Below, one piece after another: positions 28,190-38,090 of a DNA stretch of 64,000 bases. The stretch spans positions 62,001 to 126,000 of the forward strand of contig NZ_JAIQZB010000007.1 of NCBI RefSeq assembly GCF_020164555.1. Reading direction: 5' to 3'. The notes below the pieces were generated by a model, which saw nothing but the letters and a program-made list of their open reading frames with translations, searched no databases and was not told the DNA's origin. This stretch comes from Salegentibacter lacus. GTDB lineage: Bacteria; Bacteroidota; Bacteroidia; Flavobacteriales; Flavobacteriaceae. Both the position numbers and the translations under genes were made by a program. The first letter of the stretch is position 1. Every line of letters starts with the position of its first letter.

Positions 28190-29779
28190 TTACTGGGCAA
28201 AATAAACATAGATAAAGACAACAAGAACCACAATTCCCAGTCCAACCGGTTTTACCAACTTCCAGGGCTGAATATCTACCTGCCTAGTATAATCTAATAC
28301 AAAAGGTTTAATTCTCGGTTTCCATTTTCCGATTACGAACATAATGATAACGTTCAACACGAATAAAATGGCCATTACGTGAAGGTAATGTGGTAAAGCA
28401 TCTTCTCCAACCACAAAATATTTAAGTCCTAAATAAATTAGATAGAAACCAACCCCACTAAAAATCGCAACTTTTGCAGCAATGGCCGGGATTCGTTTAG
28501 TGAGATAACCCACAATTACAATAGTTAGAATAGGAATACTGTAACTTCCGTTTACTTCCTGTAAATAACCGAAAAGACCTTGTGGGGCGTTGGCAATAAA
28601 AGGCGCGATAAGCATAGCACCGATAGCTAGAAAGATTCCGAAGCGTTTTCCCTGTTTTACCACTTTAGCTTCACTGGCTTCCTGATTGAAATACTGTTTG
28701 TAGATATCTATTCCGAATAGGGTAACCGAACTATTTAATGCTGAATTAAAAGAACTTAAAATTGCACCGAAAAGTACAGCGGCAAAAAACCCTGTAAGTA
28801 CTGGCGGAAGCACTGCATTTACCAATGCAGGATACGCCTGATCGGCATTATCTAAATCTCCCTGGAACATATGCCACGCAATGATACCCGGTAGAACCAC
28901 GATAATTGGTCCCAGGATTTTAATGAAGGCAGCAAGCATTAAACCTTTTTGGCCTTCACGAAGGTTTTTCGCAGCCAAAGCTCGCTGAATAATCGCCTGG
29001 TTGGTTCCCCAGTAGAACAATTGTACCAGCATCATCCCTGTAAATATGGTTGAAAAAGGTACTGAAGCATCAGGCCCTCCAATTGAGTTAAACTTCTCCG
29101 GGTTGGAGTCAACTAAAACTTCCAAACCATTTATAATCCCACCATCTCCAATGGCCATAAGTCCGAATATTGGGATCAATAAACCACCTATAAGTAAACC
29201 TACAGCATTGATAGTATCTGAAACAGCAACTGCTTTTAAGCCGCCAAAAATGGCATAAATAGAGCCAATGATACCAATTCCCCATACGGTAAGCCATAGA
29301 GCTGTATTGGCGCTAACACCCAGCATTTCAGGAATCCCGAACATCGTACTAATCGCTAACGCCCCGGAATATAAAACAATAGGTAGAAAAATAATCATAT
29401 AACCTGATAGGAATAGCCCCGAAACCAGGGTTTTGGTTCCTTTATCAAATCGCTTTTCCAGAAATTGCGGAACGGTAGTTAAGCCTCCTTTTAAATAACG
29501 TGGCAGTAAAAATAATGCAGTTATTACTATGGCAATCGCTGCAAGGGTTTCCCAGGCCATTACTAAAATCCCTTCACTAAAAGCCTGGCCGTTTAAACCT
29601 ACAATTTGCTCAGTAGATAAATTAGTTAGTAATACAGAACCTGCAATAACTCCTGCAGTAAGACTTCTTCCTCCAAGGAAATATCCATCACTTGTACTTT
29701 CATCGGTTTTTCTTGTTGCCAAATAGGCAATTATAGCTACTAAAAGCGTAAAACCAATGAATGATAAAATTCCAACCAT
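28190..29779 (-). CDS. Sodium:solute symporter (SSS family), sugar type
   Basis: A 529-residue inner-membrane protein with about 13-14 hydrophobic helices. It shows SSS landmarks: GGRSLTAGVIAGSVLLTNLSTEQ near residues 36-58, IYAIFGGLKAVAVSDTINA near 175-193, and LFYWGTNQAIIQRALAAKN near 255-273, a sugar-transporter (SGLT-like) pattern. It should import a sugar with Na+. Its 5' gap contains a perfect 12-bp inverted repeat. Aldose 1-epimerase is encoded 70 bases upstream and a Nudix regulator downstream, all on the same strand. Confidence 0.9.
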   Translation of the reverse strand: MVGILSFIGFTLLVAIIAYLATRKTDESTSDGYFLGGRSLTAGVIAGSVLLTNLSTEQIVGLNGQAFSEGILVMAWETLAAIAIVITALFLLPRYLKGGLTTVPQFLEKRFDKGTKTLVSGLFLSGYMIIFLPIVLYSGALAISTMFGIPEMLGVSANTALWLTVWGIGIIGSIYAIFGGLKAVAVSDTINAVGLLIGGLLIPIFGLMAIGDGGIINGLEVLVDSNPEKFNSIGGPDASVPFSTIFTGMMLVQLFYWGTNQAIIQRALAAKNLREGQKGLMLAAFIKILGPIIVVLPGIIAWHMFQGDLDNADQAYPALVNAVLPPVLTGFFAAVLFGAILSSFNSALNSSVTLFGIDIYKQYFNQEASEAKVVKQGKRFGIFLAIGAMLIAPFIANAPQGLFGYLQEVNGSYSIPILTIVIVGYLTKRIPAIAAKVAIFSGVGFYLIYLGLKYFVVGEDALPHYLHVMAILFVLNVIIMFVIGKWKPRIKPFVLDYTRQVDIQPWKLVKPVGLGIVVLVVFIYVYFAQ

Positions 29780-29785
29780 ATCTTA

Positions 29786-29818
29786 AATAAAAATTTTGTT
29801 AAATATAAAATTTTTATT
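29786..29818. promoter_or_regulatory. 12-bp perfect AT-rich inverted repeat before the symporter gene, candidate operator
   Basis: AATAAAAATTTT (29786-29797) pairs with AAAATTTTTATT (29807-29818) across a 9-base centre. The right edge of the symporter start codon is only 6 bases away. Stems this AT-rich are poor terminators, so a protein-binding site, perhaps for the neighbouring Nudix regulator, is the better guess. Confidence 0.45.
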
Positions 29819-29849
29819 GAGAGTTGTCCCTACTTGAGCTTTAAACTTC

Positions 29850-30884
29850 TTACTGGCCGCTAACTGAAAATTTATAGGAGATCCAATTGTAGTACTGATC
29901 TCCCGGCTTTAAAACCGCTTCCGGAAAGTTTCTGAAATTTGGTGCATCAGGAAAATTTTGTGCCTCTAAACAGAGCGATGGATATTCTTCTGCAATTTCG
30001 GTATGATAATTCAAATCTTCGGGGAGGTTTTCAGGAGCATAAGCCACCAATGCCTTTTGATTGGTTTTTACCTCCATTTTTATTCCTGTTAAGGGAGCAA
30101 AAAGTCTAGCAACAACTTCATCCTTATCAGGTTTTAAAACATAGGTATCATCAAGACTACGGTTTCCCACTAATTTACCTTCGATAAAATTTTTCGGATG
30201 CTTTTTAAGCTTGGTTAAGTTTCCGGTGGGCAATAAATTTTTGTCTACTTCAAGGATTTTTTCAGCTGCAATCTTTAAAAAATGATCGCTTATACTTCCA
30301 CCACCATTCAGGTTAAAATAGGTGTGGTTGGTAAGATTAATCACTGTTTTTTTATCGGTTTTAGCCGAATATTCTATAAGCAGTTCATCATTTTCGGTAA
30401 GCGTATATTTAACCTCAACTTGTAAATTACCCGGATAATATTCTTCGCCGTCTTTGCTGAAATAACTGAGTTTTACCGAAGGATTGGGCGCTGTTTCCTC
30501 TTCTTTAATTTCCCATATCTTATATTGAAAACCATTATCCCCACCGTGAAGATGTACATGATCCTTTTCAAATAATTTATATGTAATATTATCCAGCTGA
30601 AATTTCCCGTTCGCAATTCTGCCGGCGTAACGCCCTACAGAAGCTCCAAAACATTTGTTATGATCCTTATAAACTGAAGTTATAAATTCCTCTGCTATTG
30701 GACTTACCACTACATTCACTATGTTCCCAGTTTTATCCTTTATTTTAAGACTAATTACAGCGGCTCCATAGTTAAGAATCTGGAGTTCACTACCTTGATT
30801 ATTAACAAGGTTTACTGTTTTTAAATCTTCCTTTATAGTTTTCAAATTAAATTTTTTAGTTGGTTTTACCGGAAATCCAGTCAT
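29850..30884 (-). CDS. galM: Aldose 1-epimerase (mutarotase)
   Basis: A 344-residue cytoplasmic or signal-less mutarotase that interconverts alpha and beta anomers of aldoses. Visible motifs are GASVGRYAGRIANG (about 79-92), HLHGGDNGF with one catalytic His, NLTNHTYFNLNG with the second, and SLCLEAQNFPDAPN with the catalytic Glu near the C-terminus. Its first 10 codons overlap the 3' end of the DUF885 gene by 29 bases; no later ATG fits. The gene sits ahead of the sugar symporter, so it probably serves the same sugar. Confidence 0.92.
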   Translation of the reverse strand: MTGFPVKPTKKFNLKTIKEDLKTVNLVNNQGSELQILNYGAAVISLKIKDKTGNIVNVVVSPIAEEFITSVYKDHNKCFGASVGRYAGRIANGKFQLDNITYKLFEKDHVHLHGGDNGFQYKIWEIKEEETAPNPSVKLSYFSKDGEEYYPGNLQVEVKYTLTENDELLIEYSAKTDKKTVINLTNHTYFNLNGGGSISDHFLKIAAEKILEVDKNLLPTGNLTKLKKHPKNFIEGKLVGNRSLDDTYVLKPDKDEVVARLFAPLTGIKMEVKTNQKALVAYAPENLPEDLNYHTEIAEEYPSLCLEAQNFPDAPNFRNFPEAVLKPGDQYYNWISYKFSVSGQ

Positions 30885-32679
30885 CTACTTTTTCTTCCAG
30901 AATATTTAAAGGTAAAGCTCCGTCTAATAGAATCACATCATGGAACTCCCTTATATCGAAATCTTCTCCCAATTTTTCTTCTGCCTCTTCTCTTAACTCC
31001 AGTATTTTGTTCATTCCAATTTTATAAGCTGTAGCCTGGCCGGGCATAACAATATGCCGTTCTACCATTTTCACACAATCACTTTCGGCATTTGGAGTAT
31101 TTTGTTTATAGTATTCTATTCCTTCCTGGCGGGTCCATTTTTTAGCATGAATTCCCGTATCTACAACCAGCCTGCAAGATCTCCAGAGCTCCATAGCCAG
31201 TCTGCCAAAATCGGAATAAGGATCTTTATAGAAACCTATTTCTTTTGGTAGAAATTCGCTATAAAGTCCCCAACCTTCTACATAAGCGGTATAGAAACTA
31301 AACTTCCTAAACTGAGGAATATTCTCTAATTCCTGTGCTATTGCAATTTGCATATGGTGCCCGGGAATCCCCTCGTGATAAGCTAAAGCTTCCATTTGAT
31401 AAATAGGCATAGCGGCCATATCGTATAAATTGGCATAATAAGTTCCCGGTCTTGAACCATCCTTTGCAGGCTGCTGATAAAAAGCCTTGCCGGCGCTTTT
31501 TTCCCTAAAAGGCTCTACCGCTTTTACCACTAATTCTGCTTCAGGTTTAGTTAGAAAAAGTTCATCTAAGTTGGCCTTCATGGCGTTTATTATATCGGTA
31601 GCTTCAGCAAGGTATTTTTGTTTACCTATAGAATCATTAGCATAATAAAATTGCTCATCTGTACGCATAAACTCGAAGAAATCCTGCAGCGTTCCTTCAA
31701 ACCCAACCTCTTCCTTAATTTTTTCCATTTCGCCGTGAATACGTGCTACCTCATCCAGGCCAATTTGATGAATTTCCTGGGCCGAAAGATTAGTCGTGGT
31801 AGTTCTTTTAAGGGCGGTGGCATAAAATTCATCTCCCTTTGGAAACTTCCAGGCACCGGCGTCATTATTTGCACGTTTCTGCTGAGTTTCAAGAAAAGAA
31901 ATTAAATTTTCATAAGCCGGTTTCACCTCTTTAACCAAAGCATTTTCTGCGTTGGAAATGAGCTCTTTTTCTTGTTCTTCTGAAATTTCTAAATCGGTTA
32001 TTTTCGATTTAAAATCGTTGAGTAGTGCACTGTTTTCAACAGATTTACCAAAAGGCCTGCCTTTTATCACATTTCTACTGGATTCTAAAACCCTGTCGAA
32101 TACAAAAACCGGGGGGACAATCCCATTTTGTTCCCTGATTTTTAGATTTCCAATTACCTCTTCCATCACATCTGGAATACCTTTTAACCTGGCAATATAA
32201 GCTTCAGCATCGCTTACAGAATCTATACGGTGCATATTAATTAAAAAAGCAGGCAGCTCGGCATGGTAACCAAACATCTGGTTTACCGGATAATTATAAA
32301 ACCGAAAATCATAATCGGCTAATTCATTTTCTAACTTCTGCACATATAAATCGTAACTCAAACGCGTTTGCTCGTTTAATGCTGAAACATCTACTTTTTT
32401 TAGATATTCTAAACGCTTTTTAGCTTTCTTACGATCTTCAGCATATTTCAGGTGTGAAAAATCGTCCCACTTACCGTAATTGGTTTTTTGCCCCAATCGG
32501 GTTTGCATCATAGGCGATTCTTCGACGTCCCTTTGAAATTCTTCTTCAAAATATTCGTTTAATTCTGCTGAATGTTCTGCAATCTCTTCTTTAGAATAGT
32601 TTTCTTCCTTTTGATCACAGGAAACACCCAAAACCAGCAAACTGATAAAAAGGATTTTATGAATAAATTTAATGTTCAT
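30856..32679 (-). CDS. DUF885 lipoprotein, probable metallopeptidase-like
   Basis: A 607-residue lipoprotein (LVLGVSC, C21). The body matches the DUF885 family of largely helical secreted proteins. It contains YHEGIPGHHMQIA, a HExxxHH-type motif suggesting zinc binding, and conserved EGWGLYSE and MPGQATAYKIG segments downstream. Substrate is unknown; the family is often annotated as a peptidase. It is 3 bases downstream of the S15-type hydrolase gene and overlaps galM, so the three genes are likely one transcript. Confidence 0.85.
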   Translation of the reverse strand: MNIKFIHKILFISLLVLGVSCDQKEENYSKEEIAEHSAELNEYFEEEFQRDVEESPMMQTRLGQKTNYGKWDDFSHLKYAEDRKKAKKRLEYLKKVDVSALNEQTRLSYDLYVQKLENELADYDFRFYNYPVNQMFGYHAELPAFLINMHRIDSVSDAEAYIARLKGIPDVMEEVIGNLKIREQNGIVPPVFVFDRVLESSRNVIKGRPFGKSVENSALLNDFKSKITDLEISEEQEKELISNAENALVKEVKPAYENLISFLETQQKRANNDAGAWKFPKGDEFYATALKRTTTTNLSAQEIHQIGLDEVARIHGEMEKIKEEVGFEGTLQDFFEFMRTDEQFYYANDSIGKQKYLAEATDIINAMKANLDELFLTKPEAELVVKAVEPFREKSAGKAFYQQPAKDGSRPGTYYANLYDMAAMPIYQMEALAYHEGIPGHHMQIAIAQELENIPQFRKFSFYTAYVEGWGLYSEFLPKEIGFYKDPYSDFGRLAMELWRSCRLVVDTGIHAKKWTRQEGIEYYKQNTPNAESDCVKMVERHIVMPGQATAYKIGMNKILELREEAEEKLGEDFDIREFHDVILLDGALPLNILEEKVDDWISGKTN

Positions 32680-32682
32680 AGG

Positions 32683-34530
32683 CTATTCTTTTAATACTGA
32701 AAATTCTATTGAAGAATCTCCAAATACAGTATGGGTTTGTTTCTGAAAATCTTCTTCTTCCGCTTCAAAAATATTAGGAACAAAGGTTTGTGGATTCCTG
32801 TCTATAAGCGGAAACCAGGTACTTTGCACCTGAATTTGCAGTTTGTGACCTTTCTTAAATGTATGATTAATATCCTGAAGTGTGATATTTACCGAAGTTT
32901 TCTCATTAGGTTCAAATGGCTCGGGGTTTTCAAAACTATTTCTAAAACGCCCACGCATCACCTCGCTACGCACCATCATATGATAGTTATCCATATCAAG
33001 ATGTTCCATTGTTTCTTCGTAATCTTCTGCATCAAGCGGGTAAACGTCTATTACTTTTACAACCCAATCGGCAGCAGTTCCCGTAGTAGCAATATTTAAG
33101 CGAGCCATAATCTCACCGGTAAGCTTCATATCTTCCTCCAGCACTTCTGTTTCAAAAACCAAAACATCTGGTCTTCTGGCAGCGAAACGCTGGTCGCCGG
33201 TCATATATTCTCTTGGGGTGAAAACTGCTTTAATTTCATTGTTATATGAAACCGGCTTTTCAGGATCGCTTACAAAGCTTTCATTGTTTTCGGTAGCCTC
33301 ATCGGTTAACTCCTGATCATCTCCCAGGTAGAAAACCTTCTCTTCGGTGTTTTTTGGAGGCCAGGCTTCATAAGAATTCCATTTTCTGGCACCGGTATCG
33401 TAAACATAAGCTTCCGCAAGATCTACATCACCGTCTCCGTCTTCTTTTAGAAAATGATTAAAGAATTTTGTTTCAATATTTCTTTGGTAATCTTCAGAAA
33501 TATTATCGCCAAAATAAACATTCCCTACTGCCTGCCTTTCGGTTTGTCTTGCCCAATCCCCGTGGCTCCAAGGACCAAACACCATAATATTATAATTATC
33601 GCTGCTTTCTTCAATTTTCTTATAAGTATTAAAAGGCCCGTAAAGATCTTCAGCATCAAACAATCCACCTACAACCATTACTGCAGGCTCAATATCTTCT
33701 AAATGCTGAATAATGCCTCTACTTTGCCAGAACTCATCATAATTTGGATGATCTTTTAATTGTTGCCAGAAAACGTTATCTTCACCATAATATTCGTCCA
33801 GGTTACTTAGCGGACCAACATCTAAAAAGAATTGATACTGGTCTTGAGTGCCAAGATCTGGCAAATCGTACCATGCCTCGGTAGTTGGACCCGTCTTATC
33901 ATATCCGAAAAGCGCAGTTGCTCTCCAATAACTCAATAAATAAGCGCCGTTATGATGAAAATCATCAAAAAAGAAATCTCCGATTCCCGCTTGTGGCGAA
34001 GAAGCTTTTAAAGCAGGATGCGCATCTACCAAAGAAGCAACAGCGTAGTGGCCCGGATATGAAATCCCCCAGGTTCCTACCCTTCCGTTGTTATTATCTA
34101 CGTTTTCAATAAGCCATTCAATAGTATCATAAGTATCGCTGGATTCATCGAATTCATCTCCAGATTTATTCGGAATAATTGCGCGCATATTATCGTATTT
34201 CCCTTCACTCATCCACCTTCCGCGAACATCCTGGTAAACAACTATATTCCCTTCCTTCATCAAATACTCGTTAGGACTAATAAGCGAACGAAACTGATCT
34301 TCACCATAAGGTCTGGAGCTATATGGGGTGCGCTGCATAAGAATAGGATATTCTTTAGAAGTATCTTTTGGGGAATAAATAGTGGTGTGCAGTAAAGTCC
34401 CGTCACGCATCGGGATATCTACTTCTGTTTTATTATAGTGTTCTTTTACATCATATTCTGCTTGCGCAATAATATGAACAGGTAAAAAACTCAAAAACAA
34501 AAGGATAAAACTTAAACGGTGTAATTTCAT
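32683..34530 (-). CDS. CocE/NonD-family (S15) serine hydrolase, secreted
   Basis: A 615-residue exported protein (signal peptide ending near IIAQA). It has the X-Pro dipeptidyl-peptidase S15 alpha/beta-hydrolase domain with the nucleophile elbow GTWGISYPG (S157), an Asp candidate in GGLFDAEDLYG, a His in GPWSHGDW, and a C-terminal jelly-roll domain (VVKVIDVYP, LQIQVQSTWFP). Relatives include alpha-amino-acid ester hydrolases, glutaryl-7-ACA acylases and cocaine esterase. The likely role is hydrolysis of peptides or acyl amides in the periplasm. Codons 1-5 lie inside a strong hairpin with the leader. Confidence 0.9.
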   Translation of the reverse strand: MKLHRLSFILLFLSFLPVHIIAQAEYDVKEHYNKTEVDIPMRDGTLLHTTIYSPKDTSKEYPILMQRTPYSSRPYGEDQFRSLISPNEYLMKEGNIVVYQDVRGRWMSEGKYDNMRAIIPNKSGDEFDESSDTYDTIEWLIENVDNNNGRVGTWGISYPGHYAVASLVDAHPALKASSPQAGIGDFFFDDFHHNGAYLLSYWRATALFGYDKTGPTTEAWYDLPDLGTQDQYQFFLDVGPLSNLDEYYGEDNVFWQQLKDHPNYDEFWQSRGIIQHLEDIEPAVMVVGGLFDAEDLYGPFNTYKKIEESSDNYNIMVFGPWSHGDWARQTERQAVGNVYFGDNISEDYQRNIETKFFNHFLKEDGDGDVDLAEAYVYDTGARKWNSYEAWPPKNTEEKVFYLGDDQELTDEATENNESFVSDPEKPVSYNNEIKAVFTPREYMTGDQRFAARRPDVLVFETEVLEEDMKLTGEIMARLNIATTGTAADWVVKVIDVYPLDAEDYEETMEHLDMDNYHMMVRSEVMRGRFRNSFENPEPFEPNEKTSVNITLQDINHTFKKGHKLQIQVQSTWFPLIDRNPQTFVPNIFEAEEEDFQKQTHTVFGDSSIEFSVLKE

Positions 34531-34574
34531 AGTTTAGGGGTATTTTAAAAGCCCCTAAGATAGAAATTACACCG
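34517..34574 (-). promoter_or_regulatory. Nested hairpin enclosing the S15 hydrolase start codon
   Basis: CGGTGTAATTTC (34517-34528, codons 1-5 on the minus strand) is the exact reverse complement of GAAATTACACCG (34563-34574) in the leader. An inner perfect 7-bp stem pairs TTAGGGG (34534-34540) with CCCCTAA (34552-34558). The stem would sequester the start codon in the mRNA. Confidence 0.6.
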
Positions 34575-34676
34575 ATAAACCTAAAAGAATTTTAATCGAT
34601 AATCGAGAACTAAATACTACCGGTCTTAATTCAAATATTATTTCATCTGTAAATGTCTCGCGAATTCCGAGCTAGT

Positions 34677-36695
34677 TTATTTTTTCGTTGCTTCGCGGAA
34701 TTTGGCAAGACCTTCCTTGAGCCAGCTTAGATATTCAGCTTCGTTAGGCGTGTAACCCACCGGCTCGTTGAGCAAGTTCACCTCATTATCCAGCAGCACG
34801 TAAAAAGGTTGCGAATTATTTTTAAAATTAAGAGTTTGGAAAGTGGCCCATTTATCGCCAATAGTTTCAATTGGTTTAATTCCGCCTTTTGGTTTTAGAT
34901 AATTAAACTGCTCATCTTCAGTAAGTTCCTTTCTATCATCCACATAAAGGGAAATAAGGATATATTCATCGTTTAAAACATCAAAAACATCGGGATTGCT
35001 CCAAACCTGTTCTTCCATTTTCCGGCAATTTACACAAGCCCAGCCCGTGAAATCCAGGATTATGGGTTTGTTTTGTTCCCGCGCGGCTTCCAGGCCTTTA
35101 TCCCAGTCTTTATAAGCTTCCAGACCTAAAGGTGCTTCTGTACCTTTATCATAAATACTATAAAATAAAGGGGGTGGAAATCCACTTAAAAGTTTAAGGT
35201 TTGCTGCGGAAGTATTAGTTAAGCCCGGGATTAAATAAAGCACGAAAAAGAAGGTAATCACGCCTACACCAAACCTAGCTTTACTAATCTTCTTTTTAGG
35301 CCCATCGTGCGGAAATCGGAGAAATCCGAATAAATAAGCCATTAAGCCCAAACCTACCAGGATCCAGATTCCGAGGAAAATCTCACGTTTTAAAAGTCCC
35401 CAATGTTGTACCAAATCGGCATTGGAAAGAAATTTAAAGGCAAGGCCCAATTCTATAAAACCTAAGGTTACTTTTACGGTATTTAACCAGCCACCGCTCT
35501 TTGGTAAAGAATTAAGCCAGTTGGGAAATAAGGCAAATAGTGCAAAAGGCAATGCCAGGGCAAGTCCAAAACCGCCCATTCCCATGGAAAGTTGCATCGC
35601 GCCTCCATCACTGGTTAGAGATCCACCGAGTAGCGAACCTAAAATTGGCCCGGTACAGGAAAAGGAAACGAGCGCCAAAGTAAGCGCCATGAAAAAGATA
35701 CCTACAAAGCCTCCTACACTGGAAGCTTTATCGTCCATTTTATTGCTCCAGGAACTCGGTAAAGTGATCTCGTAATAACCAAAAAAGGAGAAGGCGAAAA
35801 TGATAAAAATGATAAAGAAAATAATATTCAGCGTAACATTGGTGGAGATATTATTAAGAATTTCAGGATTTACGCTGTCCAGTAAATGAAACGGCAAACT
35901 AAGTAAAAGATAGATCACAAAAATAAAAAAGCCATACAGTATGGCATTCACCAGTCCTTTTTTCCGGTCTTTAGAACCTTTTGTAAAAAAAGATACTGTA
36001 AGTGGAATCATTGGAAACACACAAGGCGTTAACAAGGCGATTAAACCTCCTATAAAACCTAGCAAAAAGATGTTTAAAAAGTTATTGCCTTCTTCCTTTT
36101 CAGGCGCAAATTTTTCCATTCCAGAAACTTCGATATTTAAAGCTTCGGTAAGTTGTTGATCTTTTTCTGAAATTTCCAGATCGGTAAAACCTTCGGTTAC
36201 TTCATTTCCATCAAGGGAAATCGTGAAACGCTCAGTTTCGGGAGGCAAACATTTTTCATCATCACAAACCGAAAAATATATTTCAGCAACAATTTCTGGT
36301 TTAGATTCCCCAGGAACGTTAATTTTTTGGGTAAAAATCGCTTCATCCTCAAAATAGGTAATATCGGCTTCAAAGACCTTATCGTAAATGGGTTCAATAT
36401 CGGGCTCTGTGGTTTCACCAATAAGTTCAAAATTTTCTTCCTCATTATTGTAAAAAAAAGTAGTGGCGATGGGCGCAATATCAATATCGGCCTCTTTTTG
36501 CGAATATAAGTGCCAGCCATCTTCAAGATTAGCGGTAAAAACCAGCGTAAAAATACTGTCGTTTTCCTTTTCTACGGAAGCTTCCCAGGTTATAGGATCT
36601 ACCATTTGGGAATCGCCGCTCCCATCATCAAAATATTGTGCCTGTAACTGAAGTAAAGGAATTAAGAATAAAAGCAGACTCGCCAGGTATTTCAT
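34677..36695 (-). CDS. dsbD: Thiol:disulfide interchange protein DsbD
   Basis: A 672-residue inner-membrane protein that passes electrons from cytoplasmic thioredoxin to the periplasm. After a signal peptide, the N-terminal alpha-like domain carries VCDDEKCLPPE (paired Cys near 150). About eight membrane helices follow, with LTPCVFPMIPL and SCTGPILGSLLGG holding the transmembrane Cys pair. The C-terminal thioredoxin-like domain has ACVNCRK (C554/C557). Its ATG overlaps the tilS stop codon in an ATGA arrangement, so translation is coupled. Confidence 0.94.
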   Translation of the reverse strand: MKYLASLLLFLIPLLQLQAQYFDDGSGDSQMVDPITWEASVEKENDSIFTLVFTANLEDGWHLYSQKEADIDIAPIATTFFYNNEEENFELIGETTEPDIEPIYDKVFEADITYFEDEAIFTQKINVPGESKPEIVAEIYFSVCDDEKCLPPETERFTISLDGNEVTEGFTDLEISEKDQQLTEALNIEVSGMEKFAPEKEEGNNFLNIFLLGFIGGLIALLTPCVFPMIPLTVSFFTKGSKDRKKGLVNAILYGFFIFVIYLLLSLPFHLLDSVNPEILNNISTNVTLNIIFFIIFIIFAFSFFGYYEITLPSSWSNKMDDKASSVGGFVGIFFMALTLALVSFSCTGPILGSLLGGSLTSDGGAMQLSMGMGGFGLALALPFALFALFPNWLNSLPKSGGWLNTVKVTLGFIELGLAFKFLSNADLVQHWGLLKREIFLGIWILVGLGLMAYLFGFLRFPHDGPKKKISKARFGVGVITFFFVLYLIPGLTNTSAANLKLLSGFPPPLFYSIYDKGTEAPLGLEAYKDWDKGLEAAREQNKPIILDFTGWACVNCRKMEEQVWSNPDVFDVLNDEYILISLYVDDRKELTEDEQFNYLKPKGGIKPIETIGDKWATFQTLNFKNNSQPFYVLLDNEVNLLNEPVGYTPNEAEYLSWLKEGLAKFREATKK

Positions 36696-38002
36696 AAACT
36701 GAAGGTAATTTTTATAATTTTTTGATCAGGTGATGTAATTGAAAAACGCCTATCGGCCCGCTGATTGATCACCCAAACAATTTTATCTCCCGAACACAGC
36801 AACCAGCTGTTTTCTTTCTCGGGCAAAGATAATTTTTTGTCTTTAAAGAAGTCGCTTAACTTCTTCTTTCCTTTCATCCCAAACGGATAAAACAAATCGC
36901 CTTTTTTCCATTTTCTCACCCTTAAAGGATAATCCAGTTTTTCAGGATCTACATAAATACAATTTGAAGTTTTTTCTTTTATTTCTCCAACTTCTGAAAA
37001 CGAGAAAGTTCCCATAGGCAGCATCGCAAAATCTTCATTCTTGGCGATTTTATAAACCTTATCTTCTATCTGACTTTTCTCAGTCAAAATCAAGTATTCC
37101 CGGTCTTTAATCAACTTATGTGAAGCTGAAAAAACCATTTTTCCGGGTTGGGCGTCCAGTAAGTTGTACACATCGTTCCATTCGGTAAAGCCGAAAGATT
37201 TAAGCAATTGATACAAAACTGCTGGAGTATTCGGGACCTTTTTAAGGTAATTTATATCCAGGCTATACCCATATTTTGTCCTGTCTATGATTTTTGGATA
37301 AAGCAGGCTCATATAATCTTCCACAAGCTCTTCATTTTCCTTTAAATGCGACTGGGTTTTTAAAAAAATCTCCAGAAACTGAGGGTTTAATTCTTCAAAA
37401 ATCGGCACAACTTCGTGCCTAATTTTATTCCGAAGATATTTTGTAGATGCATTGCTACTATCTTCCCGCCAGGAAATATTATTTTCTTTTGCATAAGCTG
37501 CGATTTCATTTCGGGAAAAATTCAGCAAGGGCCTGATTATTTTATTGCTGTCAGAATTTATTCCGCTTAAACCTTCCAAACCGGTGCCACGCAATAAATT
37601 GATGAAAAAGGTTTCCAGGCTATCGTTGGCGTGATGAGCAGTTAGCGTATAATCAAATTGATGCTTAAGGCGTAGTTCTTCAAACCATTCGTACCGGAGG
37701 TCCCGAGCCGCCATTTGAATAGATAAACTATTGTCTTTGGCATACTGCTCAGTATCAAAATTCTCTACAAAAAGTTCCACCTGTAGTCTTTTAGCCAGGG
37801 TGGCCACAAAACCCTCATCGGCATCACTTTCTTCGTCTCGAAGGTTAAAATTGCAATGTGCTAAAGCAAAATCAAGCTTGGCTGCTTTGCACAAATGAGC
37901 AAGCACCACGCTGTCTACCCCACCACTTACCGCAAGCAAAAGCTTACTGTTGCAAAGGTAAGGAAACTGCGATTTGATCTCGTTTTTGAAAGCTTTTTCC
38001 AT
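36692..38002 (-). CDS. tilS: tRNA(Ile)-lysidine synthetase
   Basis: A 436-residue enzyme that puts lysidine on C34 of tRNA-Ile2 so that it reads AUA. The PP-loop motif SGGVDS is at residues 26-31. LRGTGLEGLSGI and RPLLNFSRNEI are typical of the N-terminal ATPase domain. The C-terminal TilS_C domain (LRVRKWKKGDLFYPFGMKGKKKLSDFF) is complete. A TAnnTTTG -7 box ends 7 bases before the ATG. Confidence 0.95.
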   Translation of the reverse strand: MEKAFKNEIKSQFPYLCNSKLLLAVSGGVDSVVLAHLCKAAKLDFALAHCNFNLRDEESDADEGFVATLAKRLQVELFVENFDTEQYAKDNSLSIQMAARDLRYEWFEELRLKHQFDYTLTAHHANDSLETFFINLLRGTGLEGLSGINSDSNKIIRPLLNFSRNEIAAYAKENNISWREDSSNASTKYLRNKIRHEVVPIFEELNPQFLEIFLKTQSHLKENEELVEDYMSLLYPKIIDRTKYGYSLDINYLKKVPNTPAVLYQLLKSFGFTEWNDVYNLLDAQPGKMVFSASHKLIKDREYLILTEKSQIEDKVYKIAKNEDFAMLPMGTFSFSEVGEIKEKTSNCIYVDPEKLDYPLRVRKWKKGDLFYPFGMKGKKKLSDFFKDKKLSLPEKENSWLLCSGDKIVWVINQRADRRFSITSPDQKIIKITFSL

Positions 38003-38009
38003 AGGAAAT

Positions 38010-38017
38010 CAAAGATA
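38010..38017 (-). promoter_or_regulatory. Candidate -7 box for tilS (TATCTTTG)
   Basis: The minus strand reads TATCTTTG, an exact TAnnTTTG match, with only 7 bases to the tilS ATG. This implies a very short or absent 5' leader. Confidence 0.42.
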
Positions 38018-38090
38018 CAAAAACAGTTGGCAGTGTTTAAATTGATAGTTTATGAAACTTTATTCTTGATGGTCTTAATTTTGCAAGAAA

